DNA from: Trichococcus sp. K1Tr
GTDB lineage: Bacteria; Bacillota; Bacilli; Lactobacillales; Aerococcaceae
DNA length: 64,000 nucleotides
Direction of reading: 5' to 3'
Assembly: GCF_028309625.1 (NCBI RefSeq)
Contig: NZ_JAQMHR010000003.1
Span: 248,001-312,000, forward strand
A program made the position numbers and the translations under genes. Shown one piece after another: positions 52,889-62,286 of this stretch. The notes beneath the pieces were generated by a model. That model searched no databases and was not told where the DNA came from. It saw only the letters and a program-made list of their open reading frames with translations. Numbering within the stretch: the stretch's first letter is position 1; each line of letters starts with the position of its first letter.

Positions 52889-53644
52889 ATGCTGATTACA
52901 TTACAGAAACTCATATTGATCTTTATGCGGATAGGCGCTTTCGTTTTTATAAGTAAGGGATTTTCATTCAAAGGTGTACCTACCATTGTAAAGATTTCCA
53001 TTTCATTGGGTCTAAGCTTACCGGTTTACGTCATGATACCCGCCATGGAGTCCGAGCTGGGATTAGTGCAATTGGCGCTTTTCGCGCTGAAGGAATCGCT
53101 GGTCGGCCTGGCGCTAGGCTATATCACAAACCTATTCTTTTATGCGGTCGAGATAGCAGGAGGCTTTGCTGATTTTCAGGTGGGTTTTTCTATGTCTGCC
53201 GTCTTTGATCCTGCCATAGGGGTTCAGGCTTCCTACTTCGGGAAAATATATTATTGGATGGCGCTGTCCATCTTCTTTTTTACGGATATGCACCATCATG
53301 TCTTGCGGGCATTGGTATTTGGATTCACTGTTTTTCCCATAGAGGAGTTTTCCGTAGGAGATTTCGGAGTGAAAGGAATTGTCACTTTATTCACGAGGAT
53401 GTTTGAGATAGCGTTGAATCTTTCAGCGCCAATCGTTATTGCGGCCTTGTTGACGGAAGTCGTTTTGGGAGTGCTCTCGCGCACGGTGCCTCAGATAAAT
53501 GTGTTGATGCTTAGCATGCCTTTAAAGATTCTGGTCAGTATGTCACTTATGCTGATTCTGTTGCCTAATTTAATGGACAGCATGACAGAGATGCTGCCAT
53601 TGATGGTGAAATACATGACTGAATTTATCCAGTCACTAAGCTGA
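52889..53644 (+). CDS. fliR: Flagellar export gate protein FliR
   Basis: FliR completes the FliPQR gate. The 251-residue protein is mostly membrane helices, with RIGAFVFISKGFSFKGVPTIVKISISLGLSLPVY near the start. The conserved GFADFQVGFSMSAVFDPAIGVQASYFG loop lies in the middle and PQINVLMLSMPLKILVSMSLMLI in the last third. flhB follows; in some clostridia the two are fused, here they are separate. Confidence 0.95.
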   Translation: MLITLQKLILIFMRIGAFVFISKGFSFKGVPTIVKISISLGLSLPVYVMIPAMESELGLVQLALFALKESLVGLALGYITNLFFYAVEIAGGFADFQVGFSMSAVFDPAIGVQASYFGKIYYWMALSIFFFTDMHHHVLRALVFGFTVFPIEEFSVGDFGVKGIVTLFTRMFEIALNLSAPIVIAALLTEVVLGVLSRTVPQINVLMLSMPLKILVSMSLMLILLPNLMDSMTEMLPLMVKYMTEFIQSLS

Positions 53645-53659
53645 TGGAGAGGTGATCAT

Positions 53660-54727
53660 GTGAGTGAGAAAGATGGGAAGACTGAAAAACCCACCCCAAA
53701 AAAGCTGAAGGATGCACGAAAACGTGGAGAGATAGCCAAGAGTCAAGAATTCAATTCCGCCTTTACTTATATCATGTTCCTGATGTTTGCAATTGCTCTA
53801 TCCACGCATGCCCTTCAATATGGGTATGTTTATCTGAAAAGGGAATTGGCAGTGAATTATGATGTGGGTGGCCTTGAAAATAATCTCAATGATATCGGGA
53901 TGAAGGCCATCTTAGCCATTTTCATCTTAGCGGGACCTTTCTTAGGGATTGCTTTCGTGGGTGCTTTGATTGCCAATATCATTCAAACCGGATTATTGTT
54001 CTCAACAGAGGCCTTAAAATTTAAACTGAGCAGACTGAACCCAGTGAGTGGTCTTAAAAATATGTTCAGTAAAAAGGCGCTATTCACTTTGATCAAAAAT
54101 ATTCTTAAGATGATTCTGATCGCATACGTCTGTTATATATCGTTCGAAAAATCGGGTTACTACATCATCAATGCATCTGCAGTGGGAACCGAAAAACTCT
54201 ATTTTTTGATTCTGGAACTGGTCAAAGATATCAGCACGAATCTGGCCATCTTGTTGTTTCTTTTGGGGATAGTGGATTTCATCTATCAAAAATATGACTA
54301 TAAAAAGAATCTGAATATGACCAAACAAGAAATTAAGGATGAGTACAAAGAATCAGAAGGCGATCCTTACATAAAATCATTACGACGTCAAAAATATAAA
54401 CAATTCAGTAAACAAATGCTGAAGGACGTGGAATCTGCGACTGTAATCATCACAAACCCAACGCACTTGGCTATTGCCGTGCGTTATGATAAAAAACGCG
54501 ATCAGGTGCCCGTAGTCGTTGCCAAAGGGGCAGACTATGTGGCAGAAAAGATCAGAGAAGTGGCCTCAAAAAATAATATTCCGATTATGGAAAATAAACC
54601 AGTGGCACGTGCCATGTACCGATCAGTTGAAATCGGCCAGCCGATACCATTGGACTTTTATGAAGCGATAGCTGAGATGATAGCGTTGATTTATCAGATC
54701 AATGAAAGCAACAAGAGAAAAATATAA
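53660..54727 (+). CDS. flhB: Flagellar export switch protein FlhB
   Basis: FlhB controls substrate switching by cleaving itself. The 355-residue protein begins with the basic GKTEKPTPKKLKDARKRGEIAKSQ, has four membrane helices, and a cytoplasmic domain with the autocleavage motif NPTH at residues 266-269. The rest (HLAIAVRYD, VVAKGADYVAEKIREVA, IPIMENKPVARAMY) matches the family. The start is GTG. Confidence 0.97.
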   Translation: MSEKDGKTEKPTPKKLKDARKRGEIAKSQEFNSAFTYIMFLMFAIALSTHALQYGYVYLKRELAVNYDVGGLENNLNDIGMKAILAIFILAGPFLGIAFVGALIANIIQTGLLFSTEALKFKLSRLNPVSGLKNMFSKKALFTLIKNILKMILIAYVCYISFEKSGYYIINASAVGTEKLYFLILELVKDISTNLAILLFLLGIVDFIYQKYDYKKNLNMTKQEIKDEYKESEGDPYIKSLRRQKYKQFSKQMLKDVESATVIITNPTHLAIAVRYDKKRDQVPVVVAKGADYVAEKIREVASKNNIPIMENKPVARAMYRSVEIGQPIPLDFYEAIAEMIALIYQINESNKRKI

Positions 54728-54747
54728 GTGAGAGAAAGAGTGATGTA

Positions 54748-56850
54748 ATGGCTGCACAACTAACCAAAAAAAATGGGAATGCTTCAGCGTTTATGGATGT
54801 AGGGATTGCAACGTTTGTCGTCCTCATTTTGGCAATGATCATTATTCCATTACCTGCACCACTTCTCGATTTGTTGTTGATTGTGAATCTAGCCTTGTCC
54901 ATGACGATTTTGTTGTTGACGTTATTCACTAAAAATGTCCTGGAATTCTCAACCTTTCCGACGCTCCTTTTACTGACAACCATGTTTAGGTTGGGGTTGA
55001 ATATTTCTTCAACGCGGTTGGTTCTGACGAAGGGTGATGCTGGTAAGGTTATTGATACTTTCGCGAATTTGGTTGCTGGAAATAATATTATTGTCGGCGC
55101 AGTCATTTTTATTATCATTTTCATCATCCAAATGATCGTCGTGACGAATGGCGCAGGCCGGGTATCGGAAGTATCCGCACGGTTCACCCTTGATGCGATG
55201 CCCGGAAAGCAAATGTCGATTGACTCTGATTTGAATTCCGGTCTGATCAATGAACAGCAAGCGAAACAACGACGCAACGACTTAGAACGGGAAACTCAAT
55301 TTTTTGGGGCGATGGATGGAGCAAGCAAGTTTGTTAAGGGCGATGCTACCGCGGGCATAATTATTACGTTCATCAACTTGATCGGTGGAACGCTCATTTA
55401 TTCTCTTCAACAAGGCATGCCCATCATGGAAGCAATGAATAAATTCGGGAGATTGACAATCGGTGATGGATTAGTCAGCCAGATACCGTCCTTATTGATT
55501 TCAATCGGTTCAGGGATTTTGGTTACAAGATCCGGAAACGCAAAAACATTCGGGACATCGCTGATACCGGAATTGATGTCCAGTTCAAAGGTACTTTATC
55601 TGGTTTCCGTTATTTTAATTATTTTCGCATTATTGCCAGGTTTTCCAACATTCACCTTCTCAATAATAGCGATACTATTGGGTGGCTCGAGCTATCTTAT
55701 TCAACAAAATGAAAAGAAAACACAGTTTGAGAGGATAACTGAAGAACAACGTATTTTGGCAGGAGAGCGCATGCTCCAAAATCAATCCAATGAAGAAACG
55801 GTCACTGCCCATCAAGTGGACCCCATTTCCATTGAAATCGGCTACGGTTTGATTGTAATAGCTGATGAATCAAAAGACGATAATCTGATGAACCAAATAC
55901 AAAGCATACGGAAACAGTGTGCTACGGAAATCGGCATACTTTTGAAACCGATTCGCATTAAAGATAATCTGCAACTGGGCATGAATCAGTATCTGATCAA
56001 AATTAAAGGGAACGTCTACGCTCAAGGTGAGTTATATATGGATCGCTTTTTGATCTTGTCACCAGGAGATACAGAGTTTGCTTTCAATGGTATCGCAACG
56101 AAAGAACCCTCGTTTGGGCTAGATGCCATGTGGATAACTGGGAATGATCGGGAAATGGCAGATTTGCAAGGATATACCGTGGTAGATCCCCTCACTGTAT
56201 TCGTAACGCATCTTAAGGAAACCATTTTTCAGCATAGTCAGGAGCTGCTTGGCAGGCAAGAAGTGAAGCAACTATTGGAAACGTTGAAAGAAACGCATAA
56301 TGTTGTCATTGATGAGTTGATACCGGATATTCTTAGATTAGGCGAAGTACAAAAAGTGCTTCAGAATTTACTGAAGGAAAATATCCCGATCACCGACATG
56401 GTGACTGTATTGGAAACATTGGCTGACTATGGCACCACGATAAAAGATATTGAGCTTTTAACAGAATATGTCCGTCAAACATTGAAGCAAACCATCGTGA
56501 AAAATTATTTGGATGAAAATGCAGTATTGAATGTTGTAACGATTCATCCAAATACGGAGGAATTGCTCAGTAAAAATATCCAAAAATCTTCATCGGGATC
56601 GATTCCACTCATTCAAGGAAACAATGTCACAAAATTATTTGACAGCATAAAGAAAATCCATAACAATCTGGAAGCAGAGGGAAGACCGCATGTCCTGCTG
56701 GTATCTCCAAAAATAAGACCCTCTTTGAAGAATCTGTTGACATTTAATTTTCCAGAAATAGCTGTATTATCTTTGAATGAAGTCCCAAATGAAATTGCGA
56801 TTGAATCAGTCGGCACAGTCGAAGACATTACTTTTGAACCTTCAAGATAG
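54748..56850 (+). CDS. flhA: Flagellar export gate protein FlhA
   Basis: FlhA is the large export gate subunit that docks chaperone-substrate complexes. The 700-residue protein has eight or so membrane helices in residues 20-330 with the conserved loop RFTLDAMPGKQMSIDSDLNSGLI and the acidic/basic DLERETQFFGAMDGASKFVKGDA. The cytoplasmic domain covers about 355-690. In most Firmicutes flhF and flhG follow; here the next gene, after 48 bases, is the sigma28 gene. Confidence 0.97.
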   Translation: MAAQLTKKNGNASAFMDVGIATFVVLILAMIIIPLPAPLLDLLLIVNLALSMTILLLTLFTKNVLEFSTFPTLLLLTTMFRLGLNISSTRLVLTKGDAGKVIDTFANLVAGNNIIVGAVIFIIIFIIQMIVVTNGAGRVSEVSARFTLDAMPGKQMSIDSDLNSGLINEQQAKQRRNDLERETQFFGAMDGASKFVKGDATAGIIITFINLIGGTLIYSLQQGMPIMEAMNKFGRLTIGDGLVSQIPSLLISIGSGILVTRSGNAKTFGTSLIPELMSSSKVLYLVSVILIIFALLPGFPTFTFSIIAILLGGSSYLIQQNEKKTQFERITEEQRILAGERMLQNQSNEETVTAHQVDPISIEIGYGLIVIADESKDDNLMNQIQSIRKQCATEIGILLKPIRIKDNLQLGMNQYLIKIKGNVYAQGELYMDRFLILSPGDTEFAFNGIATKEPSFGLDAMWITGNDREMADLQGYTVVDPLTVFVTHLKETIFQHSQELLGRQEVKQLLETLKETHNVVIDELIPDILRLGEVQKVLQNLLKENIPITDMVTVLETLADYGTTIKDIELLTEYVRQTLKQTIVKNYLDENAVLNVVTIHPNTEELLSKNIQKSSSGSIPLIQGNNVTKLFDSIKKIHNNLEAEGRPHVLLVSPKIRPSLKNLLTFNFPEIAVLSLNEVPNEIAIESVGTVEDITFEPSR

Positions 56851-56898
56851 TTAGTATAAAAAATGAATTTTTTAATCACTTGAAGATGGGAGCAGGAT

Positions 56899-57615
56899 AT
56901 GCAAAATATAGAGGACAGAGAAGCACTCATATTGAAGTACGTGCCTCTAGTCGAAAAAGTGGTCCGACACATTGGATTGAGTAATCCTGATTACGAGAAG
57001 AGCGATTTGGTGAATATAGGTGTCATTGGGCTCATGGATGCAATCGATAAATACGATGAAGAAAAGAAAGTACCTTTTGAAAATTATGCATTTATTCGGA
57101 TCAAAGGGGCCATAATCGATGAAATTCGACGTAATGGTCCGGTTTCTCGCACAGGAATGAATAAATTAAAGGATTACAGGCTTGCAGTGGAGTCGCTTCA
57201 GCACAGTTTAAAAAGAATACCCACTGAAGAGGAAATATGCCAAGAACTTCATATTACTGCCAAACAATTAGGGCAAGTGTATGACACGGCGTCGTATTTG
57301 GCTACTCAGTCATTGGAAAAAATGATCTTTAATGATGAAGGCAATGGAGTAGAACTGGGAGATATGATCGTCGATACGCATGCCATTTCCGTTGAGGAAG
57401 AGTTGTTGAAAAACGAGCAGATGGAAGCATTGAAAGGCGCAATCGGCCGCTTGAAGGAACGGGAGCAGATGATTTTACAATTGTATTATGTTGAGAAATT
57501 ACCATTGAAGGATATTGCGTTCATACTGGAAGTTTCCGTCCCCAGAGTTTCACAAATCCATGGGAAAATGATATTGAAGTTGAAAGAAGAAATGAGGAGA
57601 GACGAACTTGATTAG
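56899..57615 (+). CDS. sigD: Flagellar sigma factor (sigma28 / SigD / FliA)
   Basis: This 238-residue sigma factor has region 2 (VEKVVRHIGLSNPDYEKSDLVNIGVIGLMDAIDKYDEEKKVPFENYAFIRIKGAIIDEIRR), region 3 (RIPTEEEICQELHI) and region 4 with helix-turn-helix (LKDIAFILEVSVPRVSQIHGKMILKL). The match is to the FliA/SigD group. Promoters with TAAA-N15-CCGATTA boxes occur before the MCP, che, flgM and flagellin genes in this window, and the anti-sigma factor FlgM is also present. Its end overlaps the next gene by eight bases. Confidence 0.96.
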   Translation: MQNIEDREALILKYVPLVEKVVRHIGLSNPDYEKSDLVNIGVIGLMDAIDKYDEEKKVPFENYAFIRIKGAIIDEIRRNGPVSRTGMNKLKDYRLAVESLQHSLKRIPTEEEICQELHITAKQLGQVYDTASYLATQSLEKMIFNDEGNGVELGDMIVDTHAISVEEELLKNEQMEALKGAIGRLKEREQMILQLYYVEKLPLKDIAFILEVSVPRVSQIHGKMILKLKEEMRRDELD

Positions 57616-58366
57616 AAGTTTGGACACAGTTGGCCACCAGTTCAATTTATTGCAAAAAAAGCAAGAGAACCTGAGCACAAATATCGCTAATGTGAATACT
57701 AGCGGGTACAAATATCAAGAACTTATTCAAAGTACTACCGAGACTTTTCAATTCGGGAATAACTTGAACGGTCCGATGCTGAACCAACAGAATCTGATTG
57801 ATGGACTGAATTTCGGAAATCAGATAGATACAGCTTACCGCAATCTGACCCAAGGCGGTCTCAAGGGAACGGCTTCATCCAACGATTTTGCTTTAATGGG
57901 AGACGCTTTTTTTACAGTCCAGATGCCCAACGGTGAACAAGCAGTTACGCGAAACGGCAACTTTTCGGTGGACGCAACCGGCAATCTGACTACTCAGGAA
58001 GGCTACTTGGTGCTCGGAAGAACCCAAACTGGACAAATAGCTACTATTCCAGCAGGCAGTGTGCCATTTACTGTCGACCAGACAGGAAACGTCAACGCTA
58101 CCGGCGTCCATTTTTTGTTGACGGATAATGTGGAAGTTGAAAATCTTCAATCGATTGGGGAAACGTTATTTTCTTATCAGGCAGGGATGACAACGGACGA
58201 TGACACGCTCGTCCTGCAAACGTACCTGGAAACTTCCAATGTTGATATGGCAGATCACATGGTCCAGATGATGCAGCTTACAAGGGAATTCGAAGCGAAT
58301 CAAAAAATGCTGCACGCTTCAGATGAAACGTTAAGTAAAGCAGTCAATGAAATCGGAAAAGTATAG
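57608..58366 (+). CDS. flhO: Flagellar rod protein, FlgF/FlhO type
   Basis: This is a distal-rod or rod-hook protein of 252 residues with the axial motif (QKKQENLSTNIANVNTSGYKYQ). It has the beta-rich core (FALMGDAFFTVQMPNGEQAVTRNGNFSVDATGNLTTQEGYLVL) and the C-terminal helix (LETSNVDMADHMVQMMQLTREFEANQKMLHASDETL). In Firmicutes such genes occur in pairs (flhO-flhP); this is the first. It starts with TTG inside the sigma28 gene, with GAGGAG upstream. Confidence 0.88.
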   Translation: MIRSLDTVGHQFNLLQKKQENLSTNIANVNTSGYKYQELIQSTTETFQFGNNLNGPMLNQQNLIDGLNFGNQIDTAYRNLTQGGLKGTASSNDFALMGDAFFTVQMPNGEQAVTRNGNFSVDATGNLTTQEGYLVLGRTQTGQIATIPAGSVPFTVDQTGNVNATGVHFLLTDNVEVENLQSIGETLFSYQAGMTTDDDTLVLQTYLETSNVDMADHMVQMMQLTREFEANQKMLHASDETLSKAVNEIGKV

Positions 58367-58386
58367 AAAGAAGGAGGCGGGTGAAG

Positions 58387-59169
58387 ATGAGTTTACCGAT
58401 GAATATTTCAAATACAGCCATGAAAGCATTCCAAACAGGTATGGATAATATTGCAAACAATATTGCAAATGTTAATACAAATTCCTACAAAGCAAAAAAT
58501 GTGAATTTTCAGGAACTGTTAGTCAATAATCAAACAGAAAATGAAAAATTGCTGTTTTCTGATGGTTTCGGGGAATTAACGATTTCCACAGGGGTATCAA
58601 GCAAGGTTTCCGGGATGGATCTATCCCAGGGTGGACTGGTCGAAAGTTCTGGTGATTTCGATCTGGCTATTTCCGGAGATGGATTTTTCAGAGTCAATGA
58701 TGCGAATGGAAATATTTTTTATACGCGGGATGGTGCATTCCAAGTGAGTCCTGATGGCGTAGTGACCAATTCAGCAGGGAATGCCCTCGCAATCGAGCAA
58801 AATCTGTTGCCGACTCTTGACCTTTCCGGGGCAAGCCTATCGATTTCGGATAATGGTGAAATATGGGTAGGAAGCAACGGCACGGCGACATTGGCGGGAA
58901 GAATTCCCCTGTTTTATCCTGCTTCTACTGACGCCCTCGTTCCAGCCGGAGAAAACCAATATGTAGTGGCGGAGGGCACGCGTATGTATTCCTCGGCAGA
59001 AGGTTATCCACTGGGAGGCATACAGCAATACTTTCTGGAATCGTCCAATGTGGATTTGGCAGCTGCGTTCACCGATATGATCGTTACACAACGCGCTTAT
59101 TCAATGAATTTGAAAGCAGCGCAAACTTCAGATGAGATTATGGGTGTCATAAACGGATTCAAGAGATAA
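58387..59169 (+). CDS. flhP: Flagellar distal rod protein, FlgG/FlhP type
   Basis: This 260-residue protein is the second member of the pair. It shows GMDNIANNIANVNTNSYKAKNVNFQELL near the start, and FDLAISGDGFFRVNDANGNIFYTRDGAFQVSPDG in the core. QQYFLESSNVDLAAAFTDMIVTQRAYSMNLKAAQTSDEIMGVINGFKR, the FlgG end, closes it. The ATG is nine bases after GGAGG; an in-frame GTG two codons earlier is closer to that site than usual. Confidence 0.9.
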   Translation: MSLPMNISNTAMKAFQTGMDNIANNIANVNTNSYKAKNVNFQELLVNNQTENEKLLFSDGFGELTISTGVSSKVSGMDLSQGGLVESSGDFDLAISGDGFFRVNDANGNIFYTRDGAFQVSPDGVVTNSAGNALAIEQNLLPTLDLSGASLSISDNGEIWVGSNGTATLAGRIPLFYPASTDALVPAGENQYVVAEGTRMYSSAEGYPLGGIQQYFLESSNVDLAAAFTDMIVTQRAYSMNLKAAQTSDEIMGVINGFKR

Positions 59170-59220
59170 CACAGTACAGGCATCTCCTGCGGGAGCAAAA
59201 GATGGAGGAAAAGAGAGCAG

Positions 59221-59946
59221 ATGGCAATAATCGAAGTGGCTGGCGTAACAAAAGAATATCCTAGGGGTATCTCAAGTCTTAAGGATGTATCAGTTACCAT
59301 CGAAGCAGGGGAGTTTGTGTATGTATTAGGCGCCAGCGGATCAGGTAAGTCCACTTTCATTAAATTACTCTACCGGGATATCAAACCCACGAAGGGAACC
59401 GTAACAGTTTGCGGACACAATGTCGGCAAAATGAAAAACCATATCATACATCATCTAAGGCGGGACATTGGAATTGTATTCCAGGATTGTAAATTGTTGG
59501 CAGGTAGAACAGTATATGAGAATATCGCTTTTGCGCTGGAGGTAACCGGTGAGGATCCTGAAGCTATTTCGGATAAGGTACATCAATCCCTGAAAACTGT
59601 AGGGTTGGCGGACAAAGCAAACAGTTATCCAGATCAGTTGTCCGGTGGGGAAAAGCAAAGGGTGGCGATTGCCCGTGCTATTGTACATTCTCCAAAAATT
59701 ATCCTTGCAGATGAACCTACAGGAAATTTGGATCCCCGGACATCTTTGGAAATTTTCCGTTTATTTTACAAGATCAACCGAAGTGGCACAACCGTATTGA
59801 TGGCCACGCATGACCAAGGAATCATAGAGAATTTTCGTTTCCGTATTCTCGAAATGAAGGATGGGTATCTGATAAAAGATCAAGAAAAGAAGCAGCAAAA
59901 CACGCTTCAATATGATTTTAAACGGAAAGAGTATTTTATCGTATAA
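59221..59946 (+). CDS. FtsE-like ABC ATPase without adjacent FtsX
   Basis: The 241-residue protein is a complete ABC ATPase of the FtsE type. It has Walker [10 protein letters not shown] at 37-45, Q-loop IVFQDCKLL, signature [14 protein letters not shown], Walker [14 protein letters not shown] and the switch histidine in MATHD. FtsE normally pairs with the membrane protein FtsX, whose gene follows at once, to activate peptidoglycan hydrolases. Here a terminator follows and no ftsX is in the window. It lies 51 bases after flgG/flhP without a terminator between, so it is probably cotranscribed with the flagellar genes. A role in opening the wall for the flagellum is speculation. Confidence 0.85.
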   Translation: MAIIEVAGVTKEYPRGISSLKDVSVTIEAGEFVYVLGASGSGKSTFIKLLYRDIKPTKGTVTVCGHNVGKMKNHIIHHLRRDIGIVFQDCKLLAGRTVYENIAFALEVTGEDPEAISDKVHQSLKTVGLADKANSYPDQLSGGEKQRVAIARAIVHSPKIILADEPTGNLDPRTSLEIFRLFYKINRSGTTVLMATHDQGIIENFRFRILEMKDGYLIKDQEKKQQNTLQYDFKRKEYFIV

Positions 59947-59977
59947 TAGTATGTTGCTATGAACCATATAGGAGATG

Positions 59978-60016
59978 AGAACTGCCGTGCAATACTTTGC
60001 ACAACAGTTCTTTTTT
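59978..60016 (+). terminator. Terminator after the ftsE-like gene, end of the flagellar operon
   Basis: AGAACTG.CGTGCAA pairs with TTGCACAACAGTTCT and is followed by TTTTTT. Confidence 0.85.
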
Positions 60017-60060
60017 GTTGTGTGGTAAATTTTGTTATGAAATTTCCCGCAAATCCGCTA

Positions 60061-60087
60061 TTAACTATTCACAAACAATACCGAATT
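60061..60087 (+). promoter_or_regulatory. Sigma28-type promoter for the second MCP gene
   Basis: TTAA, 15 bases and ACCGAATT, about 65 bases before the MCP start; close to the promoters of the first MCP and flagellin. Confidence 0.65.
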
Positions 60088-60155
60088 AATCTTAAGAGCC
60101 TGATTCATTCTCTAACGGGTGAAGAGGGAAGAAACGGTAAAGGGAAGTGAAGCAA

Positions 60156-61913
60156 TTGCAAGCATCAAATCTGGAAGCAACAAACGCACAGTCAAAAATG
60201 AAAAGAAAATTCAAGATCCAATTACTGCAGTTCAAAAGCATCCGCACGAATCTACTTGTAGGGTTTTCCATCATCATTCTGGCCATATTCATGCTAGGCT
60301 ACAACAGTTACAGAACATTCAACGAAATCAACGCAGACACTGAAAATATTGTGAATGTCAGTGTCCCTATTTTGGAACAGGGCGCTGAAATCAACTATCT
60401 GGTGGCAAGCCGGATGTCCGTCGTCCGCAGCTACTTATTATCCGGAGATACAACTTATGTGGAATTATTTGAATTGTACACACAGCAAAGTGAAGCCATC
60501 CAAGCGGAAATTCTGGAGGCAAACGGCAACAAACAGGTGATTGTGGATCTGTTCGAAGGAATCGATGAGTGGACCCGTATCACGCGAGAAGAAGTCATCA
60601 ACGTCTACCAAGCAGGTAATCAGGAACAAGCAACAAAGGCATTATTTGAAAGATCCGAGCAACTGGGCAATGAGAACATCAGTGCCATGGAAAGATCACT
60701 CGATGCGAGAATCATGTCCATTCAAGCAGACGGAGACCGCGTTATTGCAAATGGGCATCAAGCAACGAAAGTTACCTTCAGCATAGCATTGATTGTGATA
60801 TTACTGAGTGTTGCTGTCGCATTATTGATCTCTTCCGATTTGATGAAGCGTATCAAGCTATTGATGGACAAAACAACCGAACTGACAAAAGGAAAGCTGA
60901 ATGGAGAACCTATCGACATCAAACATTTTGACGAATTAGGCAAACTGGGTGATGCGATCAATCAAATGCAGCAACAATTGAAAGCCATCATCATCAGTAT
61001 TTCGGAAGCATCACATACACTTGAGGAGAACAGTCGGGACCTCCACCAAGCTTCAAATGAAGTGAAGTTAGGCACTGAACAAGTGGCTGTCACAATGCAG
61101 GAGTTGGCGACCGGAGCCGAAACGCAAGCGAGCAGTGCAAGTAACTTGGCGACTGTGATCGATGTATTCAATGATGAGTTCCAAGCCGTTAATGAAAATG
61201 CCATGCAGATCGAAGTCGGATCCCAAGAAATACTTGTGAATACAACTCAAGGCGAAGAACTTATGCAAAAATCAAGTCTGCAGATGAGCAAAATTCAGGA
61301 CATCATGCAAGAGGCTGTAGATAAGATGAGCATTTTGGAAAATCAGACCCAAGAAATCAACAAATTGGTTGGACTGATTCAAAATGTAGCGGATCAAACG
61401 AATTTACTGGCATTGAATGCTGCAATAGAAGCTGCGCGAGCAGGTGAACATGGGCGCGGCTTTGCGGTTGTAGCCGATGAAGTCAGAAAACTGTCTGAAC
61501 AGGTCGCCACTTCAGTCATGGACATTACAGGTTTTGTGGATACTATCCAAAAAGAATCCACAAATGTAAGTTCATCCTTGCAATCAGGATATGCAGAAGT
61601 GAAGTCGGGTGCCGCACAGATTGATAAGACGAGCAGTACATTCAATCAGATGAAAATGCAATTGGATAGTATGGTGGCGAATATTTCTGGCGTAACCAAT
61701 AATTTGTCCATTTTGGCTGAGAATACCAACAACATGAGCACGTCCATCGAAGAAATCGCCTCAATCTCGGAAGAATCCGCCGCCGGAGTCGAAGAGACAT
61801 CGGCTGCCAGCCAGGAAATCAGCAGTTCCATGGAAGAAGTTTCGATGAATTCCGAAAGGATCGCAGGCCTGGCAGACTTGCTGAATCTGTTGGTTAAAGA
61901 ATTCAAATTTTGA
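60156..61913 (+). CDS. Methyl-accepting chemotaxis protein (second copy)
   Basis: The product is a chemoreceptor of about 585 residues with the same layout as the one at the left end of the flagellar region. A membrane helix ([17 protein letters not shown]) is followed by an external helical sensor, a second helix ([20 protein letters not shown]), a HAMP linker, and a signalling hairpin with [21 protein letters not shown]. The signalling halves of the two receptors are closely similar and the sensor halves diverged, suggesting an old duplication. The start is uncertain: the TTG used here has AAAGGG eleven bases upstream; a GTG three codons earlier has only two bases of spacing. No CheR-docking tail is present. 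Confidence 0.9.
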   Translation: MQASNLEATNAQSKMKRKFKIQLLQFKSIRTNLLVGFSIIILAIFMLGYNSYRTFNEINADTENIVNVSVPILEQGAEINYLVASRMSVVRSYLLSGDTTYVELFELYTQQSEAIQAEILEANGNKQVIVDLFEGIDEWTRITREEVINVYQAGNQEQATKALFERSEQLGNENISAMERSLDARIMSIQADGDRVIANGHQATKVTFSIALIVILLSVAVALLISSDLMKRIKLLMDKTTELTKGKLNGEPIDIKHFDELGKLGDAINQMQQQLKAIIISISEASHTLEENSRDLHQASNEVKLGTEQVAVTMQELATGAETQASSASNLATVIDVFNDEFQAVNENAMQIEVGSQEILVNTTQGEELMQKSSLQMSKIQDIMQEAVDKMSILENQTQEINKLVGLIQNVADQTNLLALNAAIEAARAGEHGRGFAVVADEVRKLSEQVATSVMDITGFVDTIQKESTNVSSSLQSGYAEVKSGAAQIDKTSSTFNQMKMQLDSMVANISGVTNNLSILAENTNNMSTSIEEIASISEESAAGVEETSAASQEISSSMEEVSMNSERIAGLADLLNLLVKEFKF

Positions 61914-61918
61914 TCAGA

Positions 61919-61964
61919 AAAACAAGGAGGGGCTGTCTCGTCATGAGATAGCCCCTGCTTGTTT
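61919..61964 (+). terminator. Terminator after the second MCP gene
   Basis: AAACAAGGAGGGGCTGTCTC pairs with GAGATAGCCCCTGCTTGTTT (few mismatches). The T tract is short. Confidence 0.85.
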
Positions 61965-62286
61965 CGCACGCTGAACAGAGAATTGCGTGTAATCTGTCCT
62001 CAGCTCCGGTGAGCGCTCTGCTCACCGGAGCACACCGGTAAAAATCGGACTTACCCCCGAGGAATGTGCCCTCATCGGAGCTGGCAAACAAAAATGCATC
62101 CTGAACTTCGGCGAAGCCTTCGTTCGCCGGAGAAGAATGGTACAGATCCTGATTTTAGAGAGCAAGCTCAAAAAAGTCATCGGATACCAACGACGAAAAG
62201 GGCTGGACAAGCCCACCAGCCTCTTTGTGCATCCGAACATAATGTGCGTAAACGCATTCTGTCCCGATTTTTCAGCGTTTTTTTGG
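61965..62286. other. Structured non-coding stretch between the MCP and peptidase genes
   Basis: No gene is convincing here. A perfect hairpin CTCCGGTGAGC/GCTCACCGGAG lies at 62004-62030, with a further half-copy CACCGG next to it, and GAACTTCGGCGAAG/CTTCGTTCGCCGG pairing follows near 62101-62129. The open frames through this part have no ribosome site and unlike composition, and may be remains of a decayed gene. Confidence 0.4.

Noticed and set aside
23097-60016. Flagellar cluster as a recently acquired island
   Set aside because: The lower GC by eye and flanking MCPs are suggestive, but no integrase, attachment repeats or tRNA junction are seen at its ends.
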